Assembly (NCBI RefSeq): GCF_901709675.1
Contig: NW_023590231.1
Location: 1-64,000 of the forward strand
Origin: Syngnathus acus
Lineage: Eukaryota; Chordata; Actinopteri; Syngnathiformes; Syngnathidae
DNA length: 64,000 nucleotides
Reading direction: 5' to 3'
Made by a program: the position numbers and the translations under genes. Positions 52,960 through 63,718 of the stretch are shown here, one piece after another (positions within the stretch are counted from its first letter, which is position 1; every line of letters starts with the position of its first letter). Under the pieces are notes generated by a model, which worked only from the letters and a program-made list of their open reading frames with translations, was not told where the DNA came from and searched no databases.

Positions 52960-54062
52960 TGCCTTTCAGGGTTGCCAGGGCAGCGGATGGGACGGGCGCC
53001 AGCATGCACCGAGAGGGACCGGGCCGCACCCACAAGACCAGGGAGGGGGCAGGTAATGAGTACGTCGACACAAGTGAACCGCATGCAACTGAGTGCTGTT
53101 TGTCTTTTCGCACTTGTGCGAGGCGGAAGACGAGTCCAACATCGGCCGGAGCAGACCCGGACCTTGGCCCGTGACGAGCGGAGATGCGGCGAGGCCGGGA
53201 GGGCAAAGCGCCCGGCCAGCGTTGAAGGGGGAGTATGACTTTGTTTTTTCTTTTGCGCTCTCCCTCCCTCCCTCCCTCCCTGTTTGAATAGGGTAACTAG
53301 CAGCACGCACGGGCAATTGGGTTGCCGTGACCCTCTAGATACGAATTGGCAGACACCCCCTTCCTCCCTCCCTCCACCCCCCCTCTCTCGCTCTCTTTCT
53401 CTGATGCGCCCGGCAGTACCTGCATGGCCTGGTGCACTCAGGGTGGAACGTGGCTATACCTTGCCCTTTGTGGAATACCAGGGTATAATGTCTGCCTGCC
53501 TGGGTCCCAGTGTCGTCGACGGTGTCGAGGTCGAGGAGATTCTCCGTGACGCCCTCCGTGACGTCACGTTTTCCTTTTTTTCTCCTCCTGGCCAAGCCAG
53601 CTCTCCTAAGAGGGAACTGGCCGGTTGTGCTTAAGTGCGCACCAAAGCCTCTTCTCATCTCCTCTCGCACTCTCCCTCCCTCCCCCTCCCTCCCTCCATT
53701 TTTGTAAGGGGTTAAACCTTTAATAACCGGATCGCGCCAATGCGAGAGGGCCGTATGAGACAATGCGCCAGCCCCGTGCGTGCTGTTACCTGATTCAAAC
53801 TTACCTGAGTCAAGGTCGGTGAGGGGGGGGGGGGGTGCTAGTGGATTTTTCGTCTTGCCAAAACATCACAATATGTCTGCCTTTCAGGATTGCCGGGGCA
53901 GCGGATCGGACGAGTGCCTGCGCAGAGAGGGACTGGACTGGACCGGACCGGACCGCGAGACCAGGGGCTCGGTAAGGAGTACGGCGACAGAAGTGAACCG
54001 CATGCAACTGAGTGCTGTTTTTCTTTTTGCAGTTGTGCGAGGCGGAGGATGAGTCCAAACGT
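52960..54062 (+). repeat. Duplicated exon-intron-exon module
   Basis: Two copies (about 52,960-53,132 and 53,873-54,058). Each has GTCTGCCTTTCAG, then a G-rich exon-like stretch containing GGCAGCGGAT, a donor-like GGTAAKGAGT, then GTGAACCGCATGCAACTGAG, and a TTTGCAG- or CGCAC-type 3' end before TTGTGCGAGGCGGA. The acceptor is good only in the second copy (TTCTTTTTGCAG). No conserved protein frame. Suggests a non-coding transcript or pseudogene duplication. Confidence 0.5.
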
Positions 54063-54389
54063 CGAATACCGTCCCGGAGGGGACCCGACCCTTTGGCGGA
54101 CGTTCGCCTGTGACGAGCGGCCCACATGAGACGGCTGCAGATGCGGCGAGTGGAAAGCGCCCAGCCAGCATTTAGGGAGAGTATGACTTTGTTTTTCCTT
54201 TTGTGCTTTCTTTCTCTCTGTCTCCCTCCCTCCACTTTTTCACTGGGTGTGCACACTGGCTGTCTGCATGATGCCTCTTTCTTTCTCAGCGCAGTGTCAT
54301 TTTGCAATATTGTTTTAAATTGTTTTTTTTTTTTTAATACAACTGTAAAGTTTGTACATGTAATTGTGTGTGCTTCTGATCCTGAATTA

Positions 54390-55436
54390 AACGGTGAACT
54401 GAATTCAAGTGGTCCATTTTAAACATTGGCATGGGAAGTTTATTGTGCGTCATCGGAGTTAAATGACAACATACAAACTGGAATCATTTGAGACATTCTC
54501 AATGATAAGGTAATTGTAAAGTTAGTCTCAAACAAAATTGTCTTGTTAAATATGCAGTGTCAGGCTTTTTATTTTTACTACACAAAGAAAAGCTGTATGC
54601 ATTCTAAATTGTTGACAAAAGCCAAGTAGCCTGACACCCATAGATTCAAACGACAAGCGTAAGTGTACAGTGTCTGTTGTGATACATAAGTCTTCTTTGG
54701 CAACCCTGCTTTAAAATGGCCACCGAACTCTATCTTTATGTTGGTGCATTTTTCTGTAAGAGTAAAAGTCCATTTTAATCAAGTCTGAGGCTTTTTTTTT
54801 TTTTAAATCATGCATCATGTGGGCATTCTTGTGAATAAAGTCCACGTTGGTTGGTGTGTTTTCTTCCTGTTTGTGGTCTTGTAAATAAAGTCAACTTTGG
54901 TGTCAGTCATCATTCACGATGCGCCTCAATTGATGCATCTCTTAAATATGAAACTTATTGCATGTTTTGTTACAGGGCTTGGCTTCATTTGCTGTGACTA
55001 CAAAGAAGGCCGTTGCTGTACAGTCCAGGGCGTTGCTAAAGTAAATTGAATTTATTAACCCAGCGTGTAACGTCCAGGACCTTGGCTTTCAATTCAAAGC
55101 ACAGTTGCATGTTGCTTAACACGGCCAGCCTTGGTGCATGTACTGGGTGCCACCTCCCAGTTCCGAGTTAAGTAAAGGCCACACCGCAACCTGCTTAGGT
55201 GGCACGCAAGTGAGGCACTCTTAATACCGGCATCTTTATTAAATTGACATCAGTCAGGTGAGATGAATTCCAAGTGCTGCCACCTAGTGGCGGCGTATTT
55301 GCCTCAACCTGTCTAACGCTCCATTTAACTGGATGCAATCTTTTTTTAATTTGAAACATTACAAGAGATAGGTGCCCTAATTAGACAGCTGGGTCAATGC
55401 GACCCGTCTTTTGCGGTCTGATTTGCCAATGCACAC
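54390..55436. other. Stretch without recognisable gene
   Basis: AT-rich. Two AATAAAGTC motifs lie about 50 bp apart (54,835 and 54,886) in similar contexts (TCCACGTTGG and CAACTTTGG), suggesting a small duplication of a transcript 3' end. Nothing else identified. Confidence 0.4.
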
Positions 55437-55620
55437 TTGCTCCATTTTTGCTCAACTTTATTGTGTTATTTATTCATCACTCTTTATTCATTGTGCCTTG
55501 TTTTTATTTTTTTTTGTTTACTTGTATGTATATTGTGGACTATGTCTTGTCACCGCGGGATAGTGGGAACGTTATTTCGATTTCTTTGTTTCTTGGCATG
55601 TGAAGAAATTGACAATAAAC
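55437..55620 (+). mobile_element. LINE 3' end fragment
   Basis: TTTATTTATTCATCACTC-type sequence, CTTGTATGTATATTG, then ATAGTGGGAACGTTATTTCG and AATTGACAATAAA match (as complement) the 3' region of the minus-strand LINE at 43,699-43,900. Confidence 0.6.
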
Positions 55621-56149
55621 CAGAGTTTGACAAGTACTGCCGTTATCTCGCCAATGTGCATGTGTCTAAAAAGTACAAAGCATCAAATTCATTTGCACGA
55701 TAAACTTCTAAACCACATGCTAAAAAACATTCACCTGATGCAGAATGTCGTCTTCTGTAGCTTGCTAAGATTTGCCAAATTGAACATTGCCGAACTCCAA
55801 CCCGAGGCTGTCCTCAGCACTGCAAACCTTTATGCCGGTACACCGTATGAAGTAAATGACGGGATTTATTTTTTACATCCATCTAATATGTATCAAGCAT
55901 ACCAGATGGTGTTTTAGAACAGCCTAGAATAGTCAATTACAAAAATGAAGAAAAAAAAAAACTTGCCAAAGTCCTAAAAAGATATTGTTTTATTTCTTTA
56001 ATCGCTGCAAGGAGGGAGCATTGGCAAGCGTTAACCCGTTCATGCTCAGCGCAGAGCAGCATATTTGGCAGCGCGGCGTTGGCAGCGGAGGGCGCAAGCA
56101 GTATGGGGCGCAGGTAGCATGGGGCGCACGGGGCGCAGGCAGCATGGGG

Positions 56150-56412
56150 CGCAAGCAGCTGGGGTGGGGAATCGAACCCTGGATCTCAGGTGTTCGAGCG
56201 CAGCGACGGAGCCACTCGCCAAGCGTGGCGAGCTCGGCAGTCACCCCGCTTCCACTTCGAGTCATTCTCATCTGCTTAGTGGTGCGTCCCGCGCGCGTTG
56301 GGTAAGTACAAAAGAGTGCAGACGGCCGAGGGCTGCCAGGTCGAAACAGCCGACTGGTTGGTGACACGGCCTCTTGCCCCGAAAGAACCTGATTCGATCC
56401 CAGGGGGGAGCG
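56150..56412. mobile_element. tRNA-like SINE pieces
   Basis: On minus, GGGTTCGATTCCCCA (B-box-like, 56,160-56,176) with an upstream A-box-like stretch. On plus, AACCTGATTCGATCCCAG (56,386-56,403). Neither folds convincingly into a functional tRNA in my reading. Confidence 0.4.
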
Positions 56413-56581
56413 CATTCTCAGAGCTCCTTTTGTAAGTGTCTGCATATGTGCATACAGCTTGCATATTTAAGTATTTATTTATGGGTAAACACCCAGTGTG
56501 GCCCCGCCCACAAGTGGGCGGAGCAATGCAGCTGGGCCCTTCCCCAGTACAATGGCCCCGCCCCTGGGGGAAAAATCCAGT

Positions 56582-56768
56582 AGCCCCGCCCCCTGCCCTA
56601 CTATGTGGCAGTACTACTGAAAGACAATTGAAAGTGTATTGAAAGACAATAGACTACTGTCTAAAGACTACTGTCTTTCAATACACTTTCAATTGTCTTT
56701 TAATAGGGTACTGTCTTTCAATAGTGTATTGAAAGTGTATTGAAAGACAGTAGGGTAGGGGGCGGGGC
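56582..56768. repeat. Fold-back repeat at the LINE junction
   Basis: Left arm starts AGCCCCGCCCCCTGCCCTAC and right arm ends GTAGGGTAGGGGGCGGGGCC. Between them, CAATTGAAAGTGTATTGAAAG and its complement occur several times, allowing alternative hairpins. The right arm touches the resumed LINE sequence. Confidence 0.8.
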
Positions 56769-57825
56769 CACCTGTCAGTGGATCACCAGCTTCCTGACCA
56801 ACAGGAGACAGCGTGTGAGGCTGGGGGGCATCACATCTGACACCCGGACCACCAATACTGGAGCCCCTCAGGGGTGCGTCCTCTCCCCACTGCTCTTCTC
56901 TCTCTACACCAATGATTTCTCCTCGGATGACTCTCCTGTGAAGCTCCTGAAGTATGCAGACGACACCACTCTCATCGGACTGATCCAGGACGGTGATGAG
57001 ACCGCGTACAGACAGGAGGTGGAGCGGCTGGTCCACTGGTGCAACCAAAACCATCTGGAGCTGAACCCGCTCAAGACCGTGGAGATGACCGTGGATTTCA
57101 GGCGAGACCCTTCACCACTTTTACCCCTCACTATCCGCAGTAATACTATTCTCTCCACAGACACCTTCAAGTTCCTGGGAACCACAATCTCTCGGGACCT
57201 GAAATGGACCGGCCACATAGACTCTGTCCGGAAGAAGGCCCAGCAGAGGCTGTACTTCCTGAGACAGCTCAAGAAGTTCAACCTGCCGCGAGAGCTTCTG
57301 AAGACCTTCTACACTGCCATCATCCAGTCTGTCCTCTGCACCTCCATCACTGTCTGGTTTGGATCAGCCTCCAAACAAGACAAGCACAGACTGCAACGGA
57401 CAATCAGGACTGCAGAAAAGATCATGGTTCATCAACCTCCCATCTATCCAAGACTTGTACCTGTCCAGGACCAGGAAACGTGCAAGGAACATCTCTACAG
57501 ACCCTTCTCACCCAGGTTGCAGTCTGTTTGAACTACTCCCCTCCGGACGGCGTTATAGAGCTCGGTACGCCAAAACCAGCAGACACAGAGACAGACAGCT
57601 TCTTCCCCCAGGCTGTTGCGCTGATGAACTCACACCACTCATAGAGTCATTACTGTGCAATAACATCCTGCTCTTCACACCTTTTTGAATTTGTCTACAC
57701 TATTTTTGCCATTATTCACATGTCCTGAGTGTTGTTAGTCACCTAAATGTTGAACAGAGGGTGTGTTTTACCAAAGTCAAATTCCTTGTTTGGCACGCTC
57801 AAACATGGCGAATAAAAACTCTTGA
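56768..57825 (+). mobile_element. LINE (CR1/L2-like), 3' portion of the split element
   Basis: Resumes at TCQWITSFLTNRRQRVRLGG and continues with [12 protein letters not shown] (motif B), LKYADDTTLIGL (motif C, YADD), and FRRDPSPLLPLTIRS through LPRELLKTFYTAI. A frameshift near 57,426 breaks the C-terminal end, which resumes in another frame (FELLPSGRRYRA). The 3' UTR ends near AATAAAAACTCTTGATTC. Confidence 0.9.
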
Positions 57826-57851
57826 TTCTTCAATCTGCCAGTGTTTGCAGT

Positions 57852-57905
57852 AGGGGTGTAACGATTCATCGATACACATCGATTAATCGATATAATGCTC
57901 TACAG
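57852..57905. mobile_element. Solo left end of the BED-type hAT element
   Basis: TAGGGGTGTAACGATTCATCG and following sequence match the left end of 58,015-58,781, then diverge after about 55 bp. Confidence 0.7.
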
Positions 57906-58014
57906 TCAGCGAACTCCACAAACAATTCTAATTGTACTGATCTCCCTGTGCGTTATGTACTTCGTGTACGTTGTCACAGTTCATCAGCCAGCCAAACTCA
58001 TGTATAGAACACGT

Positions 58015-58781
58015 TAGGGGTGTAACGATTCATCGATACACATCGATGAATCGATATAATGCTCTACGATTTATTGGCATCGATGCTAAACGTAAACATC
58101 GATTTATATCGCCGTGTTTGACCTCGGACATTAGACGCGACTTTATTTTGAAATCCAGTTCATTGTTGCTTGCTTCCTCTTTCCGGGAGCAGTGAGCGGC
58201 GTGTTGTGTTGTGAGCAGAGCAGGCACGTGAAAGGGGAGTCGACAACTAGTACGCGGCTCCTGGGCTGGTGCTATGGCTAGTGTCCAAAAAGACGAGGAA
58301 ATTGGCTCCCCTTTAGGCTTCAAGTCATTCGTTTGGAAGCACTTTGGATTCCAAAGAAAAGATGGCTCAACGGACAATTAAAATTATTGTCAATAAATTG
58401 TTCAGTAATGCACTTTAAAGTTAATGGTGTTACAAAAAAAGAAAGAATATTCATTTTTCTTTACTTATATGAGAAAAAATATAGGAATTTGATAAAGTTC
58501 AGTGTTAAAATAAGCACTTTGTATACTACAATACTCTTGTAATTTCCTAAATAAAGAGTTTGCAGTACCTTGTTGATTTTGCGTATGAATTGTTATAAAT
58601 CAGGATATTGTTCTATATTTTTTATTTAAAAAATAAAAATATCGATCGTGGAGCACTATATCGTGATGTATCGTGAATGAATCACAGCAGGCTTTAAGAT
58701 ATCGGCAATAATCGTATCGTGGTCCTTTCTTTGTATCGATATGATATCGTATCGTGACAAAACCTGCGATTTACACCCCTA
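58015..58781 (+). mobile_element. hAT-like element, BED-type, copy 2
   Basis: Nearly identical to 41,327-42,082, including the short BED-type transposase start (SFVWKHFGFQRKDG). Inverted ends TAGGGGTGTAACGATTC and ATTTACACCCCTA. High similarity of the copies suggests recent mobilisation by another element's transposase. Confidence 0.8.
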
Positions 58782-58789
58782 GTATATAT

Positions 58790-59517
58790 ATTGATTGATT
58801 GATTGATTGATTGATATCTTTATTTCGAACATCCAAAACAAAAAAGAAAAACAAAAAAACAAAACAAATAACACTCTAAAGTGCCCCATAAGTCCATACA
58901 ACAAAAAAATAAACCAACAAATAGAAGTAAATACATTAAATTAATTAATTAATAATAATAATACATAAGTAAATAAAAAAAAAATAAAGAATGCTCGAAA
59001 AGGAGTAGGAGGAAGCATAGCTTTTTAGATTCCTACCCCTTTCTCACTTCATCCATTGAACCAACGATTCAACATACTATACTGTAATTCTACAATATAA
59101 CACAAGTAGACAAACTTGCACACTTATTGTTCTGTTTCATTTTTACTTGTGTGTAGCCCTTTGGTACTCTTAGCCTTTGTACCCGCTAAACAACATATTT
59201 TTATACATTTTTTTAAACTGGTGGATATTTGGACTTAGCTTGAGTTCCTCACTTAGATTGTTCCATAGTTTGACCCCGGTTATAGTTATACAGAAACTTT
59301 TTAAGGTTGTTCTTATGTTTAAGATTTTGAAGTTGTGATTCCCTCTTAACTTATAACCTCCCTCCCGATGCCTAAATAAGTTTTGGATGTTATCTGGTAG
59401 TTGTTTTGCTTTTGCCCTATACATGATGATTGCTGTTTGATAAGATACTATGTCAGTGAATTTCAATAGTTTGGATTGTATGTAAAGCCCCTTATGATGA
59501 ATAATATATATGGACAC
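58790..59517 (-). mobile_element. LINE 3' part, Jockey-superfamily type
   Basis: Minus strand: 115-codon frame (59,517-59,170) with YRAKAKQLPDNIQNLF and ITITGVKLWNNLSEELKL, the C-terminal end of LINE ORF2s like that at 30,521. Then comes a 3' UTR rich in A and a TCAATCAATCAATCAATC microsatellite tail (58,790-58,815). 5'-truncated. Confidence 0.8.
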
Positions 59518-60490
59518 AGATTTCCCTCGCCCGGACGCGGGTCACCGGGGCCCCCCTCTGGAGCCAGGCCTGGAGGCGGGGCTCGAAGGCGAGCGTCTGG
59601 TGGCCGGGCCTTCGCCCATGGGGACCGGCCGGGCACAGCCCGAAAAGGAAATGTGGGTCCCCCTTCCCATGGGCTCACCACCTGTGGGAGGGGCCAAAGG
59701 GGTCGGGTGCAGTGCAAGCTGGGCGGCGGCCAAAGGCAGGGACCTTGGCGGTCTGATCCCCGGCTGCAGAAGCTGGCTCTTGGGACATGGAATGTCACCT
59801 CTCTGGCTGGGAAGGAGCCCGAGCTGGTGTGCGAGGCAGAAAAGTTCCGACTAGATATAGTCGGACTTGCCTCCACGCACAGTTTGGGTTCCGGTACAAG
59901 CCCTCTCGAGAGGGGCTGGACTCTCTTCCACTCTGGAGTTGCCCACGGTGAGAGACGTCGAGCAGGTGTGGGTATACTTATTGCCCCCCGGCTGGGCGCC
60001 TGCACATTGGGGTTCACCCCGGTGAACGAGAGGGTAGCCTCCCTCCGCCTTCGGGTGGGGGGACGGGTCCTGACTGTTGTTTGTGTCTATGCACCAAACG
60101 GCAGCTCAGAGTACCCACCCTTCTTGGAGTCCCTGGAGGAAGTGCTGGAGAGCGCTCCTTCTGGGGACTCCATCGTTCTACTGGGTGACTTCAATGCTCA
60201 CGTGGGCAATGACAGTGAGACCTGGAAGGGCGTGATTGGGAGGAACGGCCCCCCCGATCTGAACCCGAGTGGTGTTCTATTATTGGACTTCTGTGCTCGA
60301 CACGGATTTTCTATAATGAACACCATGTTCAAACATAAGGGTGTCCATGTGTGCACTTGGCACCAGGACACCCTAGGCCGCAGTTCGATGATCGACTTTG
60401 TAGTCGTGTCATCGGATTTGCGGCCGCATGTTTTGGACACTCGGGCGAAGAGAGGGGCGGAGCTGTCAACTGATCACCACCTTGGTGGTG
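59476..60490 (+). pseudogene. RTE-like LINE, endonuclease domain
   Basis: Frame with [11 protein letters not shown] (APE motif 1), [14 protein letters not shown] (a Glu expected in motif 2 is not seen), [26 protein letters not shown] (catalytic Asp/Asn), [13 protein letters not shown] and ELSTDHHL (final His). After STDHHL the frame shifts by one base near 60,483 and continues in the ORF starting in the 60,428 frame. The initial residues upstream of TWNVTSL are probably not native coding sequence. Confidence 0.85.
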
Positions 60491-61600
60491 GGTTGGCTCC
60501 GATGGTGGGGGAAGATGCCGGTCCGACCTGGCAGACCCAAACGCTCTGTGAGGGTCTGCTGGGAACGTCTGGCGGAATCCCCTGTCAGGAGGAGCTTCAA
60601 CTCCCACCTCCGGCAGAGCTTTTCCCACGTCCCGGGGGAGGCGGGGGACATTGAGTCCGAGTGGACCTTGTTCCGCGCCTCCATTGTTGAGGCGGCCGAC
60701 CGGAGCTGTGGCCGTAAGGTCATTGGTGCCTGTCGTGGCGGCAATCCCCGAACCCGCTGGTGGACACCGGCGGTAAGGGATGCCGTCAAGCTGAAGAAGG
60801 AGTCCTATCGGGCCGTTTTGGCCTGCGGGACTCCGGAGGCAGCTGACAGGTACCGGATGGCCAAGCGGAACGCGGCTTCGGCGGTTGCTGAGGCAAAAAC
60901 CCGGGCGTGGGAGGAGTTTGGCGAGGCCATGGAGAATGACTTCCGGACGGCTTCGAGGAAATTCTGGTCCACCATCCGGCGTCTCAGGAGGGGGAAGCAG
61001 TGCAACGTCAACACTGTTTACAGTGGCGATGGCGTGCTGCTGACCTCGACTCGGGACGTCGTGTGTCGGTGGGGAGAATACTTCGAAGACCTCCTCAATT
61101 CCACCTACACACCTTCCATTGTGGAAGCAGGGCCTGGGGACTCTGAGGCGGACTCTCCAATCTCTGGGGTCGAAGTCACTGGGGTAGTTAAAAAACTCCT
61201 CGGTGGCAAGGCCCCGGGGGTGGATGAGATCCGCCCGGATTTCTTAAGGGCTCTGGATGTTGTGGGGCTGTCATGGCTGACACGTCTCTACAACATCGCG
61301 TGGACATCGGGGACAGTGCCTCTGGATTGGCAGACTGGGGTGGTGGTTCCCCTCTTTAAGAAGGGGGACCGGAGAGTGTGTTCCAATTACAGGGGAATTA
61401 CACTCCTCAGCCTCCCTGGTAAGGTCTATTCAGGGGTGCTGGAGAGGAGGGTCCGTCGGGAGGTCGAACCTCGGATTCAGGAGGAACAGTGTGGCTTTCG
61501 TCCTGGCCGTGGAACAGTGGACCAGCTCTTCACCCTCAGCAGGATCCTCGAGGGTGCATGGGAGTTCGCCCAACCAGTCCACATGTGTTTTGTGGACTTA
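60483..61600 (+). pseudogene. RTE-like LINE, reverse transcriptase N-terminal part
   Basis: Continues the endonuclease frame after a shift: WWTPAVRDAVKLKKESYRA, WEEFGEAMENDFRTA, then LLGGKAPGVDEIRPDFLRAL, VVVPLFKKGDRRVCSNYRGI, IQEEQCGFRPGRGTVDQLFT (RT blocks 0-2). It is cut at CFVDL by the inserted L2-like LINE. Confidence 0.9.
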
Positions 61601-63718
61601 ATAATAATAATAATAATAATTCATTAAATTTGTATAGCGCTTTTCAAACACCCAAAGACGCTTACAGGGAACAAGGCAAAGACATACATGAGGGGAGGGG
61701 GACGGGGAGGAAACAATCGGGTAAACCTAAGAAGAGGAAACCAGTTATGGGTAGGGGAGGTCATGCGCTTGGGAGAAGAGGTAAGTTTTTAGACGGGACT
61801 TAAATATGGGGAGTGTGGGTGAGTCACAGACAGACTGGGGGAGAGAGTTCCAGAGTCGGGGTGATGTGCAGGAAAAGGCTCTGTCACCGAAGGATTTGAG
61901 TTTGGATTTTGGGACTGTCAGACGTGAAGTATTGGAGGATCGGAGGGGACGGTTGGGGCAGTAGGGGACAAGGAGGTCGGATAGGTAAGTGGGAGCCAGG
62001 TGGTGAAGGGCTTTGAAGGTGAGGAGGAGTATCTTGAAGATGATACGCTCCTTCATGGGGAGCCATTGAAGAGAGTGGAGAACAGGAGTGATGTGATCAC
62101 GGGACCGGGTGTGGGTAAGGAGGCGGGCAGCAGAGTTTTGGACTAGTTGAAGTCGATGGAGTGAGTGAGCAGTGATTCCAGTGAGAAGGGAGTTGCAGTA
62201 ATCAAGCCGGGATGAGATGAAGGCGTGGATGAGAGATTCAGCGGCAGGGAGAGAAAGGCAGTGCCGGATTTTAGCGATGCGTCGGAGGTGCAAGTAGGAG
62301 GTCTTGACAATTGAGCTAACATGAGGTTGAAAGGACAGTGTGGGGTCAAAAATAACGCCAAGATTGCGTGCCAGAGGGGAGGGAGTGATGTTTGAGGAGT
62401 CGATGGTGAGTGTGATGGATCCAGTTTTGTTAAGGGAGGATTTAGTGCCTATGAGGAGGAACTCTGTTTTGTCACTGTTGAGTTTGAGAAAGTTGTGGGT
62501 CAGCCATGCTTTTATTGTAGAGATGCAGGTTTCAAAATGAGTGAGGGAAGGGTTACGGGTTGGTGTCGTACGTATGTAGATCTGGGTGTCATCAGCGTAG
62601 CAGTGGAAGTCCAGATTGAGTTTGCGGATGACAGTACCAAGGGGAAAGAGGTAACAGATGAATAGGAGGGGGCCAAGAACTGAGCCTTGGGGGACCCCTT
62701 GTGTAACTGGGGAGAGGATGGATGTGTGACCGGAGAGAGAGATGAACTGGTTTCTGTTGGTGAGGTAGGAGGTGAGCCAGTCCAGTGCAGTGCCCTCAAC
62801 ACCTAGTTGGCGCAGCCTTTGGAGGAGGATGGAATGGTTCACAGTGTCAAAGGCTGCGCTAAGGTCAAGTAGTAGTAGGATGTTGAGGGCACCAGAGTCT
62901 GCAGAAATGAGAAGATCGTTGGTGACTTTGACTAGAGCTGTTTCAGTGCTGTGAAGTGGGCGGAATCCGGACTGGAAGGGTTCATAGAGGTTGTTGGACT
63001 GGAGATGGGTGTGGAGTTGGGCGGAGGCAATGCGTTCTAGGGTTTTGGAAAGGAATGAAAGGTTGGAGATGGGACGGTAGTTGGAGAGGTTGAGTGGGTC
63101 CAAGGTGGGCTTTTTGAGGATGGGGGTGATGGCAGCAAGTTTATAGACAGTGGGAAAGTGTCCAAGGGATAAAGACTGATTAAAAAGGGTGGTGAGGTGG
63201 GGGAGGAGGACAGGGAGGCAGGCCTTAGTTAAGGTCGTTGGAAGAGGGTCGAGAGAGCAGGTGGTTGTCTTGGATGAGGTAATGATGTCTAGGATAGTGG
63301 AGGAGTCGACAAGGGAGAAGGCAGTGAGAGAGGGGAAGGGAGGGAGGTCAGGGAAGGGGGGCAGGAGGGCAGGGGAGGTGGGGGAGGAGGAGTTATTGAT
63401 TGTGTCGGTCAGAGAACTGTTGATTTGGGCGATTTTGTTTGCAAAGTTGACAAGGAAGGAGTTACAGAGGGCGGGTGAGGAGGGTGGCTTGGTGACCGGT
63501 GGCTGGAGCAATTTGTTGACAGTGGAGAACAGTATGCGGGGGTTTCGGTTGGTGTTATTAATGCTCTCAGATTTGGCAGCAAGAAGAGCATCACGATAGG
63601 AGGAGATGTGTTGTTTAAAGGTTTCAGCATGGACGGTGAGGCGGGTTCTTTTGTAGAGGCGTTCGAGTTGACGGCCAGTTTGTTTCATGGTGCGGAGTTC
63701 CGGTGTGTACCAAGGGGC
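61600..63718 (-). mobile_element. L2-like LINE inserted in the RTE-like LINE
   Basis: Minus-strand insertion. Its 3' end carries a (TTA)n tail, 61,600-61,620 on +. The 5' end is truncated at about 63,718, in the coding frame just upstream of WYTPELRTMKQTG. A short GACTT at both borders (61,593 and 63,719) is the likely target duplication. The ORF is intact, so the insertion is young. Confidence 0.85.
61745..63688 (-). CDS. L2-like LINE reverse transcriptase, intact 647 codons
   Basis: Complete RT: TTLTKACLPVLLPHLT, NYRPISNLSFLSKTLERI, FQSGFRPLHSTETALVKV, LLLLDLSAAFDTVNHSILL (motif A), TQGVPQGSVLGPLLF (motif B), CYADDTQIYI (YADD, motif C), then the C-terminal region SRLDYCNSLL and LQWLPMKERIIFKILLL typical of the L2/Maui lineage. 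The frame continues upstream of the Met at 63,688 to the truncation point, so that Met is only formal. The endonuclease is missing, so the copy cannot move alone although its RT looks functional. Confidence 0.92.
   Translation of the reverse strand: MKQTGRQLERLYKRTRLTVHAETFKQHISSYRDALLAAKSESINNTNRNPRILFSTVNKLLQPPVTKPPSSPALCNSFLVNFANKIAQINSSLTDTINNSSSPTSPALLPPFPDLPPFPSLTAFSLVDSSTILDIITSSKTTTCSLDPLPTTLTKACLPVLLPHLTTLFNQSLSLGHFPTVYKLAAITPILKKPTLDPLNLSNYRPISNLSFLSKTLERIASAQLHTHLQSNNLYEPFQSGFRPLHSTETALVKVTNDLLISADSGALNILLLLDLSAAFDTVNHSILLQRLRQLGVEGTALDWLTSYLTNRNQFISLSGHTSILSPVTQGVPQGSVLGPLLFICYLFPLGTVIRKLNLDFHCYADDTQIYIRTTPTRNPSLTHFETCISTIKAWLTHNFLKLNSDKTEFLLIGTKSSLNKTGSITLTIDSSNITPSPLARNLGVIFDPTLSFQPHVSSIVKTSYLHLRRIAKIRHCLSLPAAESLIHAFISSRLDYCNSLLTGITAHSLHRLQLVQNSAARLLTHTRSRDHITPVLHSLQWLPMKERIIFKILLLTFKALHHLAPTYLSDLLVPYCPNRPLRSSNTSRLTVPKSKLKSFGDRAFSCTSPRLWNSLPQSVCDSPTLPIFKSRLKTYLFSQAHDLPYP

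Larger units (their letters stand above)
49233..56767. other. 7.5-kb block interrupting the LINE
   Basis: Bounded by a 40-bp direct repeat of LINE sequence (49,193-49,232 and 56,768-56,807, one mismatch). It has no recognisable protein domain. It contains short duplicated exon-like modules with good splice sites, several TGACGTCA (CRE-like) sites, two minisatellites, polyadenylation signals near 49,958, 54,384, 54,833 and 54,884, and a fold-back repeat at the right border. It could be an unrecognised long element or a captured non-coding RNA locus. Confidence 0.6.

Noticed and set aside
52440-53306. 288-codon minus-strand frame and overlapping frames on both strands near 52.5-53.3 kb
   Set aside because: GC-rich minisatellite keeps several frames open at once. 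There are no domains, and composition follows the repeat.
56150-56412. tRNA gene
   Set aside because: B-box-like sequences are present, but I cannot form a consistent cloverleaf with an anticodon arm. A SINE origin is more likely.
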